A program made the translations under genes and the position numbers. A stretch of DNA of 64,000 nt, from the NCBI RefSeq assembly GCF_001651865.1, contig NZ_LPUX01000055.1, positions 186,001-250,000 on the forward strand, in the 5' to 3' direction. Below, piece after piece: positions 54,009-62,270 of this stretch. Below the pieces are notes generated by a model. The model saw nothing but the letters and a program-made list of their open reading frames with translations. It had not been told where the DNA came from and did no database searches. Source of the stretch: Sinorhizobium glycinis. GTDB taxonomy: Bacteria; Pseudomonadota; Alphaproteobacteria; Rhizobiales; Rhizobiaceae. The stretch's first letter is position 1. The number at the start of each line of letters is the position of its first letter.

Positions 54009-55103
54009 TTACTCCAGCGGCACGTACTCGCCACCCTTCCAAACATACCATACCCAATTCTGAACAGTGAGGTCGCCCTTCCCGTCGAAGTCGATCCGGC
54101 CGAGCACCGTATCGAACTGATGATCCCGCAGCGCCGCGATGACTTTCTGCGGTTCCAGCGATCCCGCTTTCTGAACCGCCTGGGCCCAGACCTCGGCAGC
54201 GCCATAGCTGTGCAATGTCCAGGAGTCCGGCTCGAAGTTCTCGGCCCGGAAGCGTTCGACGACGTCCGCCGCTTCGGAATTGCGACGGGGGTCGGCGACG
54301 AAGGTGAAGAGGGTCCCTTCGGCGGCGGGGCCGGCGATCAGACCGAATGCCTCGGTCGCCGTATCGTCGCCTGAGATCACCTGTACCGGATAGGCACGCT
54401 CGCGCGAGGCGCGAACCATAAGTGCTGCTTCCGTATGATAGCCGCCGAGATAGAGCACCGCGATGTCTGCCGTTTGCAAGGCCGCGATCTCGGCCGAATA
54501 GTCGTCCTTGCCCGGCTCGTAGCTCTGGTAGATCGCTTCGGTGACGCCGCGCTTGTTCAGTTGCTTCTTCGTCTCCTCGGCGAGGCCCTTGCCGTAGGTC
54601 GTGTCGTCGTGAAGGATAGCGATCTTCTTGTCACCCCAGCGCTCGGCCAGGTAGTTGCCGGCCTTCAAGCCTTGGGCATCGTCACGACCGCACACCCGGA
54701 AGACGTTGGCGTGGCCCTGCTCGGTCAAGGCCGGATTGGTCGAGGACGGCGAAATCTGCAGAACGCCGGCCTCGGCGTAGATCTCGGATGCGGGGATCGA
54801 AGCTCCCGAGCAGTAGTGTCCGACGACGAAGACGGCTTTGTCGGCGACCAGCTTCCGGGCGGCCGCAACTGCCTGCTGGGGATCGCAGAAATCGTCCGCG
54901 ACGATCAGCCGGACCTGCTGGCCGAGGACGCCGCCGGCAGCATTGATCTGGGCGACGGCCAGCTCCGCACCACGCTTCAGCTGCGTGCCGGTCCAGGCGA
55001 GCTTCCCGGTCATCGGGCCCGCAACGCCGATCAGAACTTCCGCTTGAACCGGGAAGCCGAGTGCATAGGCCAGGACGGCAGCAAGGACGAGAGGTCGGCG
55101 CAT
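54009..55103 (-). CDS. Periplasmic Leu/Ile/Val-type ligand-binding protein
   Basis: 364 residues with a signal peptide of about 22 residues (ending PVQA), then VLIGVAGPMTGKLAWTGTQLKRG, the canonical LivJ-type opening, plus VGHYCSGASIPASEIYAEAG. No permease or ATPase gene is nearby; instead the next gene is a receptor-type cyclase with a periplasmic domain. It may thus be a ligand sensor for the cyclase rather than a transport protein. Start ATG 55103 with GGAGG six bases upstream; an in-frame ATG at 55121 lacks a site. Confidence 0.87.
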   Translation of the reverse strand: MRRPLVLAAVLAYALGFPVQAEVLIGVAGPMTGKLAWTGTQLKRGAELAVAQINAAGGVLGQQVRLIVADDFCDPQQAVAAARKLVADKAVFVVGHYCSGASIPASEIYAEAGVLQISPSSTNPALTEQGHANVFRVCGRDDAQGLKAGNYLAERWGDKKIAILHDDTTYGKGLAEETKKQLNKRGVTEAIYQSYEPGKDDYSAEIAALQTADIAVLYLGGYHTEAALMVRASRERAYPVQVISGDDTATEAFGLIAGPAAEGTLFTFVADPRRNSEAADVVERFRAENFEPDSWTLHSYGAAEVWAQAVQKAGSLEPQKVIAALRDHQFDTVLGRIDFDGKGDLTVQNWVWYVWKGGEYVPLE

Positions 55104-55189
55104 GTACACCTCCGCCCGCAATATACTCTCGATGTTTCGGGGCGGCTACGTGTCATGTCGTGCCGGATGCCCCGGCCAAGCATGCGACA

Positions 55190-55624
55190 TCAGCGGTTGA
55201 TCGGCGGCCCGTCCGCGACGTGAGCCCAGTATTGCGGCAGGTCGTCGGTGATCGCGAACCAGGGTGCCTTTGAGCCGACAAAAATGTGCTCGCCCGGCCG
55301 GATCGTCGGTTCGTCGGCGAGCGCACCGAGCGCCACATGCACGTAAGCGCCATCACGTACGGCCGAATAGAGAAACGAGCCGCATTTGCCGCAGCGGGCA
55401 TCGTGCGCATTCTCTTCGCCGAAGATGTGAAGATGGTCTGCCCCTCCGGTGACCGTGAACTTAGTCCGCTCGATGCCGGCGAACGGCTTGAAGGCGGCCC
55501 CCGTCACCCGCCGGCAATCCGTGCAATGACAGTTTGCGGCATAGCGGAATTCGTCGGCGACGACATAGTGAACGGCGCCGCAGAGGCACCGCCCGGCGAG
55601 CATGCGAAGGTTCTGGTCTGTCAT
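55190..55624 (-). CDS. GFA-family (CENP-V/Gfa-like) zinc protein
   Basis: 144 residues with the three cysteine clusters of the glutathione-dependent formaldehyde-activating-like family: CLCGAVHY, CHCTDCRR and CGKCGSF, binding two zinc ions. Members are usually small-molecule thiol-adduct proteins with unproven substrates. The ATG at 55624 follows GAGGAG; the upstream ATG at 55648 would include that site. Confidence 0.87.
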   Translation of the reverse strand: MTDQNLRMLAGRCLCGAVHYVVADEFRYAANCHCTDCRRVTGAAFKPFAGIERTKFTVTGGADHLHIFGEENAHDARCGKCGSFLYSAVRDGAYVHVALGALADEPTIRPGEHIFVGSKAPWFAITDDLPQYWAHVADGPPINR

Positions 55625-55678
55625 CACGCTCCTCGTGCATTTGGCCACTTCGCGTCGAGAGCTGAAGCGGGAGGCGGA

Positions 55679-56074
55679 TCAAGCGGACGCAAGTTCCTGA
55701 GCGACTTCCCAAACATGGCCCGACGGGTCCGCGAAAGCGGCGGTGCGGCGTCCCCAAGGGCGATCGATGGGTCCGTTCAGCAGCCTCGCGCCTCGATCCT
55801 CAAGGCTGGCGCAGACGGCGTCTACATCAGCGACCTTGATCGTGAGCAGGATACGGGCGCCCGAATTCGCCGGTGCCACCGGCAAAGGTTCGATCAGTTC
55901 GGGCGCCTGCGACGCGTGAAGCAGATTTATCATGGCGCCCCCGAACTTCAGGACGCAGGAGACTTCATCCTGGTATACGATTTCCGGTTCAAAAACCTTC
56001 CTGTAAAAGGCCTTTGCCTCGCCGAGATCATCCACAAACAGGGTCACGACTTCGAGCGCAACAAGCAATGACAC
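55679..56074 (-). CDS. VOC-family (glyoxalase/bleomycin resistance) protein
   Basis: 131 residues, one beta-alpha-beta-beta-beta repeat pair (VTLFVDDLGEAKAFYRKVF at the start; WGRRTAAFADPSGHVWEVAQEL at the end), the layout of VOC dioxygenase/lyase-like proteins. The metal ligand positions are only partly conserved. Start is a GTG at 56074, with GGAGGAA upstream. 54 bases before the GFA-family gene on the same strand. Confidence 0.85.
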   Translation of the reverse strand: MSLLVALEVVTLFVDDLGEAKAFYRKVFEPEIVYQDEVSCVLKFGGAMINLLHASQAPELIEPLPVAPANSGARILLTIKVADVDAVCASLEDRGARLLNGPIDRPWGRRTAAFADPSGHVWEVAQELASA

Positions 56075-56309
56075 GAGTTCCTCCTAGTTGGCGGTGCCGA
56101 CCTGAACGTGCTCGGTCGGCTTACTCCAAGACGCAGCTGCGGCCTTCATTCCGACAAGGGAAGTAAAATCTTCCGCAAAGAATGCTGGATTTCAAGGCTG
56201 CAGGTGTGAAGAGGGCATCGTCATGTCGAGACCCTCCACGCGAGGCAGGGTGTGCGACCACAGCCGAGGGCCAAGCGAGGCGGATGAGTCCGACTGCTCC
56301 CCACTGCCA

Positions 56310-56789
56310 TCAGACCAACGGCGCGCCGACGATGTCGATGCCGTTCTCCGTACAGCAGCGTGTCAGGGCCGCGATGAGTTCCGGTGTCGGCGCCGACTGC
56401 GGCGGCAGTTCCGGCCGATCGGCCGGGCGACCCATCCGGCGCAGCAGCGTTTCGAAATCCGATCCGCGGGTGATGGTCAAGCACCGCGCCCCTCCGCTCG
56501 ATTCGACAAGGAAGGTGTGCGCCAGGCCCTTCGGGGCGATGACCGTCTCGCCGGCACCGGCCGTAAGCTCGCGCCCATCGATATGGAAACGCATACTGCC
56601 TTCCAGGATGTGGAAGACCTCGTCTTCCCGGCGATGCACATGCAGTGGCGGAGAATCCCCATAGGGCATGTGGTGCTCGACAACGCAGATGCCGTCGTTC
56701 CCTTTGCTCGAGGAGACGTGGATTGCGACGAGGGTGTTGTTGAACCAGAAGAGTTCCCTGCCTTCGGTCATGCTGCTAGTGATTGTCAT
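56310..56789 (-). CDS. Cupin-domain protein
   Basis: 159 residues with one cupin barrel: motif 1 PLHVHRREDEVFHILEG (two His and a Glu as metal ligands) and motif 2 IAPKGLAHTFLV (third His). Likely a small metalloenzyme or sugar/quercetinase-like protein. It diverges from a LysR regulator across about 108 bases, so it is the probable target of that regulator. Start ATG 56789 with AAGGAG about 12 bases upstream. Confidence 0.84.
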   Translation of the reverse strand: MTITSSMTEGRELFWFNNTLVAIHVSSSKGNDGICVVEHHMPYGDSPPLHVHRREDEVFHILEGSMRFHIDGRELTAGAGETVIAPKGLAHTFLVESSGGARCLTITRGSDFETLLRRMGRPADRPELPPQSAPTPELIAALTRCCTENGIDIVGAPLV

Positions 56790-56897
56790 GGCGGCTGTGC
56801 TCCTTTGTCCTGATATGACGTGGCGTCGTCACGGGCGATTTAGCGAGAGACAGGCGTTGAACGGAAATCGAATGATCGTATGGGGCGAATTGACGGG

Positions 56898-57878
56898 ATG
56901 AATTTAAATGCTCTGGACCTGAACCTTGTGCGCGTGTTCGATGCCCTCCTGCGGGAAAGAAGCGTCACGCGCGCCGGCGATCGGATCGGATTGAGCCAGC
57001 CTGCCGTCAGCGCGGCACTCAATCGCTTGCGGCACGCGCTCAACGATCAGTTGTTTGTCCGGCGCGGCAACGAGATGGTGCCGACGCCGCGCGCCGAGAG
57101 CCTGGCGGAGCCGGTGCGCGTGGCGCTGCGCGAGATAGAGCGGGTTTTCTACGCGGCCAAGAGGTTTGAACCGGCAGAGCTTGAACGCACCTTTACCCTC
57201 ATGGGGGCCGATTTCTTCTCGATGCTGCTGATGCCTTCCCTGGCCGCTCGCATCACGCGCATAGCGCCCGCCGTGTCACTCCGGTTTCTCGACAGCGCGC
57301 GCGGCGACGTTGCGAGGCTGCTGCAGGAAGACGAGATCGATGCGGCGCTCGAGCGCCCGGTGGAGGTGCCCGACTGGGTCTCCAGTGCCCTTCTCTTCCA
57401 CTCGCCCTTCGCGATCATTGCAGCCGAGAACAATGCGGTGATCGGCCGGGCGGGGGCCAAAGAGGGTGGGGTCCTGCCGATCGATCTCTTCTGCGAACTG
57501 CCGCATGCCATCCGCTCGATCGACGGCTCGATGTCGGGCTTCACCGACGAGGCTTTGGGCAAGATCGGACGAACACGCCGCGTGAGTTTGGCATTGCCGC
57601 ATTTTCAGGCCGTTGCGCTGGCGGTGGCAAGCGGCAACTACCTTGCGGCGGTTCCTCGCCAGTTTGCAGTTGCCGCCGCCAGGAGCCTCCCGATCGTCAT
57701 CTATAGGCCGCCTTTCTCGATTCCCGTTCCCGAAATCCGGATGTATTGGCATGCCCGTCATGATGACGAGCCATCCCATCGGTGGCTGCGAGATCGGATT
57801 CTCGAAACCGTCGATGCCCTCGGTTTCCCTGAAGAGGGGATCGAGAGAGATCAGACCGGTACCGGACTGCCCCGCTGA
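56898..57878 (+). CDS. LysR-family transcriptional regulator
   Basis: 326 residues: an N-terminal winged helix (LNALDLNLVRVFDALLRERSVTRAGDRIGLSQPAVSAALNRLR), then a two-lobe ligand-binding domain. This N-terminus is of the NodD/NahR-like subgroup that begins LDLNLL. The ATG at 56898 gives that N-terminus; the ATG at 56880 is possible. It diverges from the cupin gene, the usual LysR-target arrangement; the inducer is unknown. Confidence 0.9.
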   Translation: MNLNALDLNLVRVFDALLRERSVTRAGDRIGLSQPAVSAALNRLRHALNDQLFVRRGNEMVPTPRAESLAEPVRVALREIERVFYAAKRFEPAELERTFTLMGADFFSMLLMPSLAARITRIAPAVSLRFLDSARGDVARLLQEDEIDAALERPVEVPDWVSSALLFHSPFAIIAAENNAVIGRAGAKEGGVLPIDLFCELPHAIRSIDGSMSGFTDEALGKIGRTRRVSLALPHFQAVALAVASGNYLAAVPRQFAVAAARSLPIVIYRPPFSIPVPEIRMYWHARHDDEPSHRWLRDRILETVDALGFPEEGIERDQTGTGLPR

Positions 57879-57901
57879 TCCGAGTGGGTTTTCTCCCCGC
57901 T

Positions 57902-59158
57902 CTAAGACTTCACCCGCATCGTCTTCCCGACAATTCTGCGCCGCCTGTCGAGCCAGCGCATCGCCGGGGTGACGGTCAGCCCGTGCGTGACGATGGAGAT
58001 CAGAACGATCAAGGCCACGGCGGACCACATGACGCCCGCCTCTTCGAAGCGGGCCATCCCGGTTGCAAATGCGAGATAGTAGATCGAGCCGAGGCCGCGG
58101 ATCCCGAAGATGGCAATCGCGGCCCTTTCTCCCTTGGGCAAGGTCGACGGCAGACTCATCCACCCAGTGACAGGCCGGGCGATCGCCAGGACAAACAAGG
58201 CAAAAGCGACCACGCGCCAATCGAGTTCGGCAATGAATTGCCCGATGCTGACGGCGGCTCCGAAGCAGACGAGAAGCACCATCATCAGAAGTCTTTCGAT
58301 CTGTTCGGAGAAGTCGTGAAGCTCCTTGTGAAACTCGTGGTGTCGCTCGACGGTGCGGAACGAGAGCGCGGCGACGAACACGGCTACGAATCCATAGCCG
58401 TGGACGAGTTCCGTCAGGCTGTAGGCGAGGCAGGTGACCCCCAATGCGACGAAGCCGTCGCCGGTGCGCACAAGTGCCGCCCCTTTCGGCAGGCGAAACG
58501 TGGCAAAGCCGAGCACCTTGCCGATGATCCATCCCATCACGACGCCGGCAAGGAGCCGCCACAAAACATCGAAGAGCAACCAGTGGGCGAACCAGTCCGG
58601 CTGATCGGAGGCAAGGGCGATCGCAATCGCCAGGTATACGAATGGAAAGCTGAGACCGTCGTTCAAGCCGGCTTCCGATGTGAGCGCGAACCGAACCTCG
58701 TCCTCTGTCCCCGTCTGGGGCGGCCCCACCTGGACATCGCTCGCAAGGACCGGGTCGGTTGGCGCCAGGCAAGCGGCCAGCAGAACGGCGGAAGCAGCGC
58801 CCAGACCGAGAATCCAGGAAGCGCCGGCGGCCATGACGGCGATGCCCAACGGCATCGCAATTCCAAGAAGCCGCCATGTGAGAGCCCAGCTGCGCAGGCC
58901 GACGGGGCGATCGATCTTCAGTCCGGCGCCCATTAGGGCAACAATGACGGTAAATTCCGTCATGCGCTCGATGAGAAGTCGGCTGTCGAACGAGGCGAGA
59001 TGAGCGACGGGGTTGAGGATCGTGTGTCCGACCAGGGCCCCGATCGCGATGCAGAAGATGGGCAGAGAAAGCGGCAGGCGGCGAAAGGCCATCGGAATCC
59101 AGGCTGTGAGCAGGATCACGAGCCCGAACAGTCCAAGTGTTATGTCGTAGCGTTCCAC
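57902..59158 (-). CDS. CPA1-type monovalent cation/proton antiporter
   Basis: 418 residues, about twelve helices. The ion site motif is seen as LAPTDPVLASDV, with SEAGLNDGLSFPF next, both typical of NhaP/CPA1 antiporters; the C-terminal helix pair holds GIRGLGSIYYLAFA. Likely exports Na+ or K+ in exchange for protons across the inner membrane. Start is a GTG at 59158 with GGGGGAGA upstream. A stress-type promoter lies about 110 bases upstream. Confidence 0.88.
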   Translation of the reverse strand: MERYDITLGLFGLVILLTAWIPMAFRRLPLSLPIFCIAIGALVGHTILNPVAHLASFDSRLLIERMTEFTVIVALMGAGLKIDRPVGLRSWALTWRLLGIAMPLGIAVMAAGASWILGLGAASAVLLAACLAPTDPVLASDVQVGPPQTGTEDEVRFALTSEAGLNDGLSFPFVYLAIAIALASDQPDWFAHWLLFDVLWRLLAGVVMGWIIGKVLGFATFRLPKGAALVRTGDGFVALGVTCLAYSLTELVHGYGFVAVFVAALSFRTVERHHEFHKELHDFSEQIERLLMMVLLVCFGAAVSIGQFIAELDWRVVAFALFVLAIARPVTGWMSLPSTLPKGERAAIAIFGIRGLGSIYYLAFATGMARFEEAGVMWSAVALIVLISIVTHGLTVTPAMRWLDRRRRIVGKTMRVKS

Positions 59159-59266
59159 CGTTCATTCTCCCCCGGGCTCGACGCATCGAGAGCTTGATCG
59201 AGGCCGAAAATCACTGCGCGGCTTGCGGGCGTGATGGCTGCGAAAACGCGGGCAATGACGTTCGGA

Positions 59267-59292
59267 AACGCGTCCGCCGATGGTGTCGTTCC
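59267..59292 (-). promoter_or_regulatory. EcfG/RpoE2-type promoter of the antiporter gene
   Basis: Minus strand GGAAC (59288-59292), 17 bases, CGTT (59267-59270), about 109 bases before the GTG at 59158. Exact pattern; the leader is longer than at the other sites. Confidence 0.55.
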
Positions 59293-59321
59293 CGCGCTCC
59301 ATGTGGGCGCGCCGGCTGGCG

Positions 59322-59346
59322 TGAACATTTGCGGTCCTGAAGCGTT
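59322..59346 (+). promoter_or_regulatory. Possible EcfG/RpoE2-like promoter of the 34-aa gene
   Basis: TGAAC (59322-59326), 16 bases, CGTT (59343-59346): one mismatch in the -35 element, correct spacing, 37 bases before the ATG at 59383. Confidence 0.4.
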
Positions 59347-59382
59347 TTATTTCACCCTCGCAACTACGTGGAGGAAATCACC

Positions 59383-59487
59383 ATGCGTCGTGATATGCAG
59401 CGTTACATGATGATCGAACTGATCGTGCTTATCGCTGCGCTTGCCGTGGTCGCGGCGATAATGGTCGTCACGCTGCTTCCCGGCTGA
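59383..59487 (+). CDS. 34-residue single-helix membrane protein
   Basis: MRRDMQRYMM followed by one long hydrophobic helix (IELIVLIAALAVVAAIMVV) and a short TLLPG tail. No known family. The start is supported by GGAGG nine bases upstream and by a near-match stress promoter. Too short for ordinary gene calling. It lies between the antiporter and a GcrA-like gene. Confidence 0.6.
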   Translation: MRRDMQRYMMIELIVLIAALAVVAAIMVVTLLPG

Positions 59488-59610
59488 CACAACGGCCAAG
59501 CCGGCATGGAGGGGCCACTTCGATGGGAGCGGCGCCGGGTGGCGTGTTTGGTGCGGTTGCGTGGATCACTTTGCCGGATCGCGCGTTTCTCCAATAGCAG
59601 AAGCCTCCAG

Positions 59611-59862
59611 ATGCCTGTATCTGAGGTAGCGCCGAAGTCACCGATGAATGAATACCTGAGAGAATTCTCCCCAGCGAACGAGTACGACGTGCAGCGGCTA
59701 CCGTTCGCGAAGCGCCTCGAGGAACTGTCCCCCGGCGAGTGCATCTGGCCCATCAATAGTGGCGGCCCGTATCTCTTCTGCGCTGCCAAAACCACCGGGA
59801 AATACTGTCCGCATCACAAGGCAAGACTGATACAGAAGCGCAGCGTTCATCTCCACGAATGA
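59611..59862 (+). CDS. Short GcrA-like protein (C-terminal Cys/His domain only)
   Basis: 83 residues from the ATG at 59611 (an alternative ATG is at 59644). The segment GECIWPINSGGPYLFCAAKTTGKYCPHH matches the C-terminal Cys-Trp-Pro...Phe-Cys...Tyr-Cys-x2-His module of the GcrA cell-cycle regulator, which contacts sigma70. The N-terminal DNA-binding helix-turn-helix of GcrA is absent. It may therefore be a stand-alone RNA polymerase- or sigma-interacting fragment. The frame continues upstream to 59506 with low-complexity basic sequence that I do not trust. Confidence 0.6.
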   Translation: MPVSEVAPKSPMNEYLREFSPANEYDVQRLPFAKRLEELSPGECIWPINSGGPYLFCAAKTTGKYCPHHKARLIQKRSVHLHE

Positions 59863-59915
59863 GCGCCACTTCCGACTATATCGTCGGCCGAGTTGCGAGG
59901 ACGCAGAGGCCGCCA

Positions 59916-60116
59916 TTACGATGGATTGTTCTTGTCTCCGCTGGCGCTCGGCGGGTTTTCGTCGATCGTTTTCACGCCGTCGGCATTGACCTTCGTGTCT
60001 TCAATCCGCGTCGCACTGCTTGTCGGAAAGCGGTCGACGTAGAAATAAAACATCGCGCTGGCGATGATGATGATGGCGGCGCCGATCAGCGCCAATCGCT
60101 CCCATTTCCCCGTCAT
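59916..60116 (-). CDS. 66-residue membrane-anchored hypothetical protein
   Basis: MTGKWERLALIGAAIIIIAS to about residue 27 is one membrane helix; the remaining 40 residues are hydrophilic, Asp/Asn/Ser-rich and probably periplasmic. Unknown function. Start ATG 60116 after GGGAGA. It diverges from the BrkB-family gene, and both sides of the spacer carry stress-promoter-like elements. Confidence 0.65.
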   Translation of the reverse strand: MTGKWERLALIGAAIIIIASAMFYFYVDRFPTSSATRIEDTKVNADGVKTIDENPPSASGDKNNPS

Positions 60117-60145
60117 GTCGTTATCTCCCGTCCGGTCTTGAACGA

Positions 60146-60171
60146 AACCGAGGCGGGGGCGTGTTTGTTCC
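60146..60171 (-). promoter_or_regulatory. Possible EcfG/RpoE2-like promoter of the 66-aa gene
   Basis: Minus strand GGAAC (60167-60171), 16 bases, CGGTT (60146-60150), about 30 bases before the ATG at 60116. The -10 element deviates slightly from CGTT. Confidence 0.45.
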
Positions 60172-60211
60172 GGACCGGCGCGCGGCGACAGGCTCAAATC
60201 AGCGACGCGCC

Positions 60212-60236
60212 GGAACAAGGAAGTATCCCGGGCGTT
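60212..60236 (+). promoter_or_regulatory. EcfG/RpoE2-type promoter of the BrkB-family gene
   Basis: GGAAC (60212-60216), 16 bases, CGTT (60233-60236), 37 bases before the ATG at 60273. Exact match. Confidence 0.7.
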
Positions 60237-60272
60237 GGATGCGACACACCAGAAAACACCGGACGCTCGCCT

Positions 60273-61265
60273 ATGAGCGCGAAAGACGTCGATCTTACGA
60301 AGGCCATGGAAACCGCCGAGCCCGGGAGGGGGCGCAGCGCGACCACGCCGGGAGAGATACCGGCGAAGGGGATCCGCGATGTGTTTTGGCGGGTGATGTC
60401 CGAGATTTCCGAGGAGCGCGTCTTCCTGATCGCGGCAGGGGTAAGCTTCTACCTCCTGCTGGCGCTGTTTCCGGCTCTTGGTGCGCTGGTCTCGCTTTAC
60501 GGGTTCATCGCGGACCCATCCGACATCGGAGCGCATATGGCCGTACTGGACGAGCTCTTGCCGCCCGGCTCCTACGCGCTGATCACGGATCAGCTGACGT
60601 CTCTTACCACGCAGAAGACATCGACGCTCAGCCTTGGCTTCATTGGCGGCCTGTTGGTCTCGCTCTGGAGTGCGGCCAACGGCATTGCGGCGCTCTTTGA
60701 CGCGATGAACGTCGCCTATGGGGAAAAAGAAAAGAGAGGCATTGTTTCCAGAACGCTCCTGTGCCTCGCATTCACCTTTGCCGCACTGCTTTTTGCCGTC
60801 GTGCTGATCGTGGCGATCGGCGTCATTCCGGCCTTGCTCGCCTATCTATGGTTGGATCGCTGGATCGAAATCCTGACCAGAGTGGCGAGGTGGCCGGCTA
60901 TTCTGCTCCTCGCCACAATCGGCACCGTGCTCATCTATCGCTATGGGCCGAGTCGTGAGCGGGCGAAGCTGCGGTGGCTGAACTGGGGCGCCGTATTCAG
61001 CACATTGCTGTGGCTCGCCGCCTCGTGGATATATTCCTTTTACCTGGAAAATTTTGCGAATTACAACGCGACATACGGCGCCCTTGGGGCGCTGGTCGGT
61101 TTCATGATGTGGGTCTGGATCTCGATGGTCATCCTGATCACGGGTGCTCTCCTCAACGCGGAACTCGAGCATCAGACTGCGGTCGATTCCACCACCGGAG
61201 AACCGTTGCCGATGGGCGAACGCGGTGCCTACGTCGCCGATACGCTCGGAAAGGCTGCGGATTAG
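60273..61265 (+). CDS. YihY/BrkB-family inner-membrane protein
   Basis: 330 residues with about six helices; the family signature is seen in AAGVSFYLLLALFPALGALVSLYG near the N-terminus and FGSP-like FANYNATYGALGALVGFMMWVWIS later. Often mis-annotated as ribonuclease BN; actual role unknown, possibly envelope homeostasis. The ATG at 60273 is chosen because it follows the promoter at 60212-60236 by 37 bases; the frame is open to 59859 but would run across the promoter. Confidence 0.88.
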   Translation: MSAKDVDLTKAMETAEPGRGRSATTPGEIPAKGIRDVFWRVMSEISEERVFLIAAGVSFYLLLALFPALGALVSLYGFIADPSDIGAHMAVLDELLPPGSYALITDQLTSLTTQKTSTLSLGFIGGLLVSLWSAANGIAALFDAMNVAYGEKEKRGIVSRTLLCLAFTFAALLFAVVLIVAIGVIPALLAYLWLDRWIEILTRVARWPAILLLATIGTVLIYRYGPSRERAKLRWLNWGAVFSTLLWLAASWIYSFYLENFANYNATYGALGALVGFMMWVWISMVILITGALLNAELEHQTAVDSTTGEPLPMGERGAYVADTLGKAAD

Positions 61266-61505
61266 TCCGGAAGCATTTCGCACCCGTGATCGGGTGGCAA
61301 AGCTTCCGCCATCCGAGTTGAGCCTCAAGGACGGAATCGAACAGCGGATCGCCAAGGCGGCAGGACCGCACAGGTCGGCACGTTGATCGAGCTTTATGAG
61401 TGGGCGATTCATTTCCCGACGGGCACATCTCACGAGATTTCGATTTTACGCTCGCTTTTGCGCGCAATAGGCTGATCCCCTCGGAAAAACCAAGGGAGGT
61501 TCGCC

Positions 61506-62129
61506 ATGAAACGCATGGCACTTATCGCGACCGTCCTGGCCTGTTCGGTCATCTCAGCCAATGCTCAGGATACTTCGATGAGCTTCTTCGTCACCAGCAC
61601 GAATCCGGGCAAGGGCGGTGATCTCGGAGGGCTTGCGGGCGCCGATGCGCATTGCGGCGCGCTGGCCTCCGCCAGCGGCTCAACCGGCAAGACCTGGCGG
61701 GCCTATCTCTCCACCGATAGCGAGAGTGCCAAGGATCGCATCGGTACGGGGCCTTGGCACAACGCCAAGGGCGAAAAGATCGCTGACGATGTCACCTCGC
61801 TGCACAGTGACAACAACAATTTGACCAAACAAACGGCGCTCAACGAAAAGGGTGAAGTCATCAACGGCCGCGGCGACACGCCGAACCGGCACGACATCCT
61901 GACGGGCACCAAGCCTGATGGAACCGCTGCCGAGGAAACCTGCGGCAACTGGACAATGGGAGGCGCGGAGGGTGCTGCAATTGTCGGTCATAGCGACCGC
62001 ACCGGTCTGGACGACTCGGCGGCGGCCAAGTCGTGGAACTCCTCCCATCCGACGCGCGGCGGCTGCACCATGGAGGCATTCAAGAGCACCGGAGGGGACG
62101 GTCTCTTCTATTGCTTCGCGACCAATTGA
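61506..62129 (+). CDS. Secreted lectin-like protein (207 aa)
   Basis: Signal peptide of about 20 residues (ending ISANA), then a domain with MSFFVTSTNPGKGGDLGGLAGADAHC, TWRAYLST, DRIGTGPWHNAKGEKIA and a C-terminal GGDGLFYCFATN. The four cysteines and this arrangement resemble the collagenase/lectin-like DUF1554 family found in secreted bacterial proteins. Ligand unknown. Start ATG 61506 after GGGAGG. Stands alone, convergent with the ABC ATPase gene. Confidence 0.75.
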   Translation: MKRMALIATVLACSVISANAQDTSMSFFVTSTNPGKGGDLGGLAGADAHCGALASASGSTGKTWRAYLSTDSESAKDRIGTGPWHNAKGEKIADDVTSLHSDNNNLTKQTALNEKGEVINGRGDTPNRHDILTGTKPDGTAAEETCGNWTMGGAEGAAIVGHSDRTGLDDSAAAKSWNSSHPTRGGCTMEAFKSTGGDGLFYCFATN

Positions 62130-62183
62130 GGACCGGCTGAGGCCGGACCGGACCGCGGTACACAGGCTGGTGAAGAGGCTCCA

Positions 62184-62209
62184 ATTCCCCTGCGGGAGGG
62201 CAGGGGAAT
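62184..62209. terminator. Strong hairpin between convergent genes
   Basis: ATTCCCCTGC (62184-62193) pairs perfectly over 10 bp with GCAGGGGAAT (62200-62209) around GGGAGG. No T run follows, so termination by this stem alone is uncertain, but its place between converging stops fits. Confidence 0.55.
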
Positions 62210-62270
62210 GGAAGCCTTTAGCTGGCGCGCGCGAATGAAACATCCTCCAGCGACAATATCACGTGCGCAG

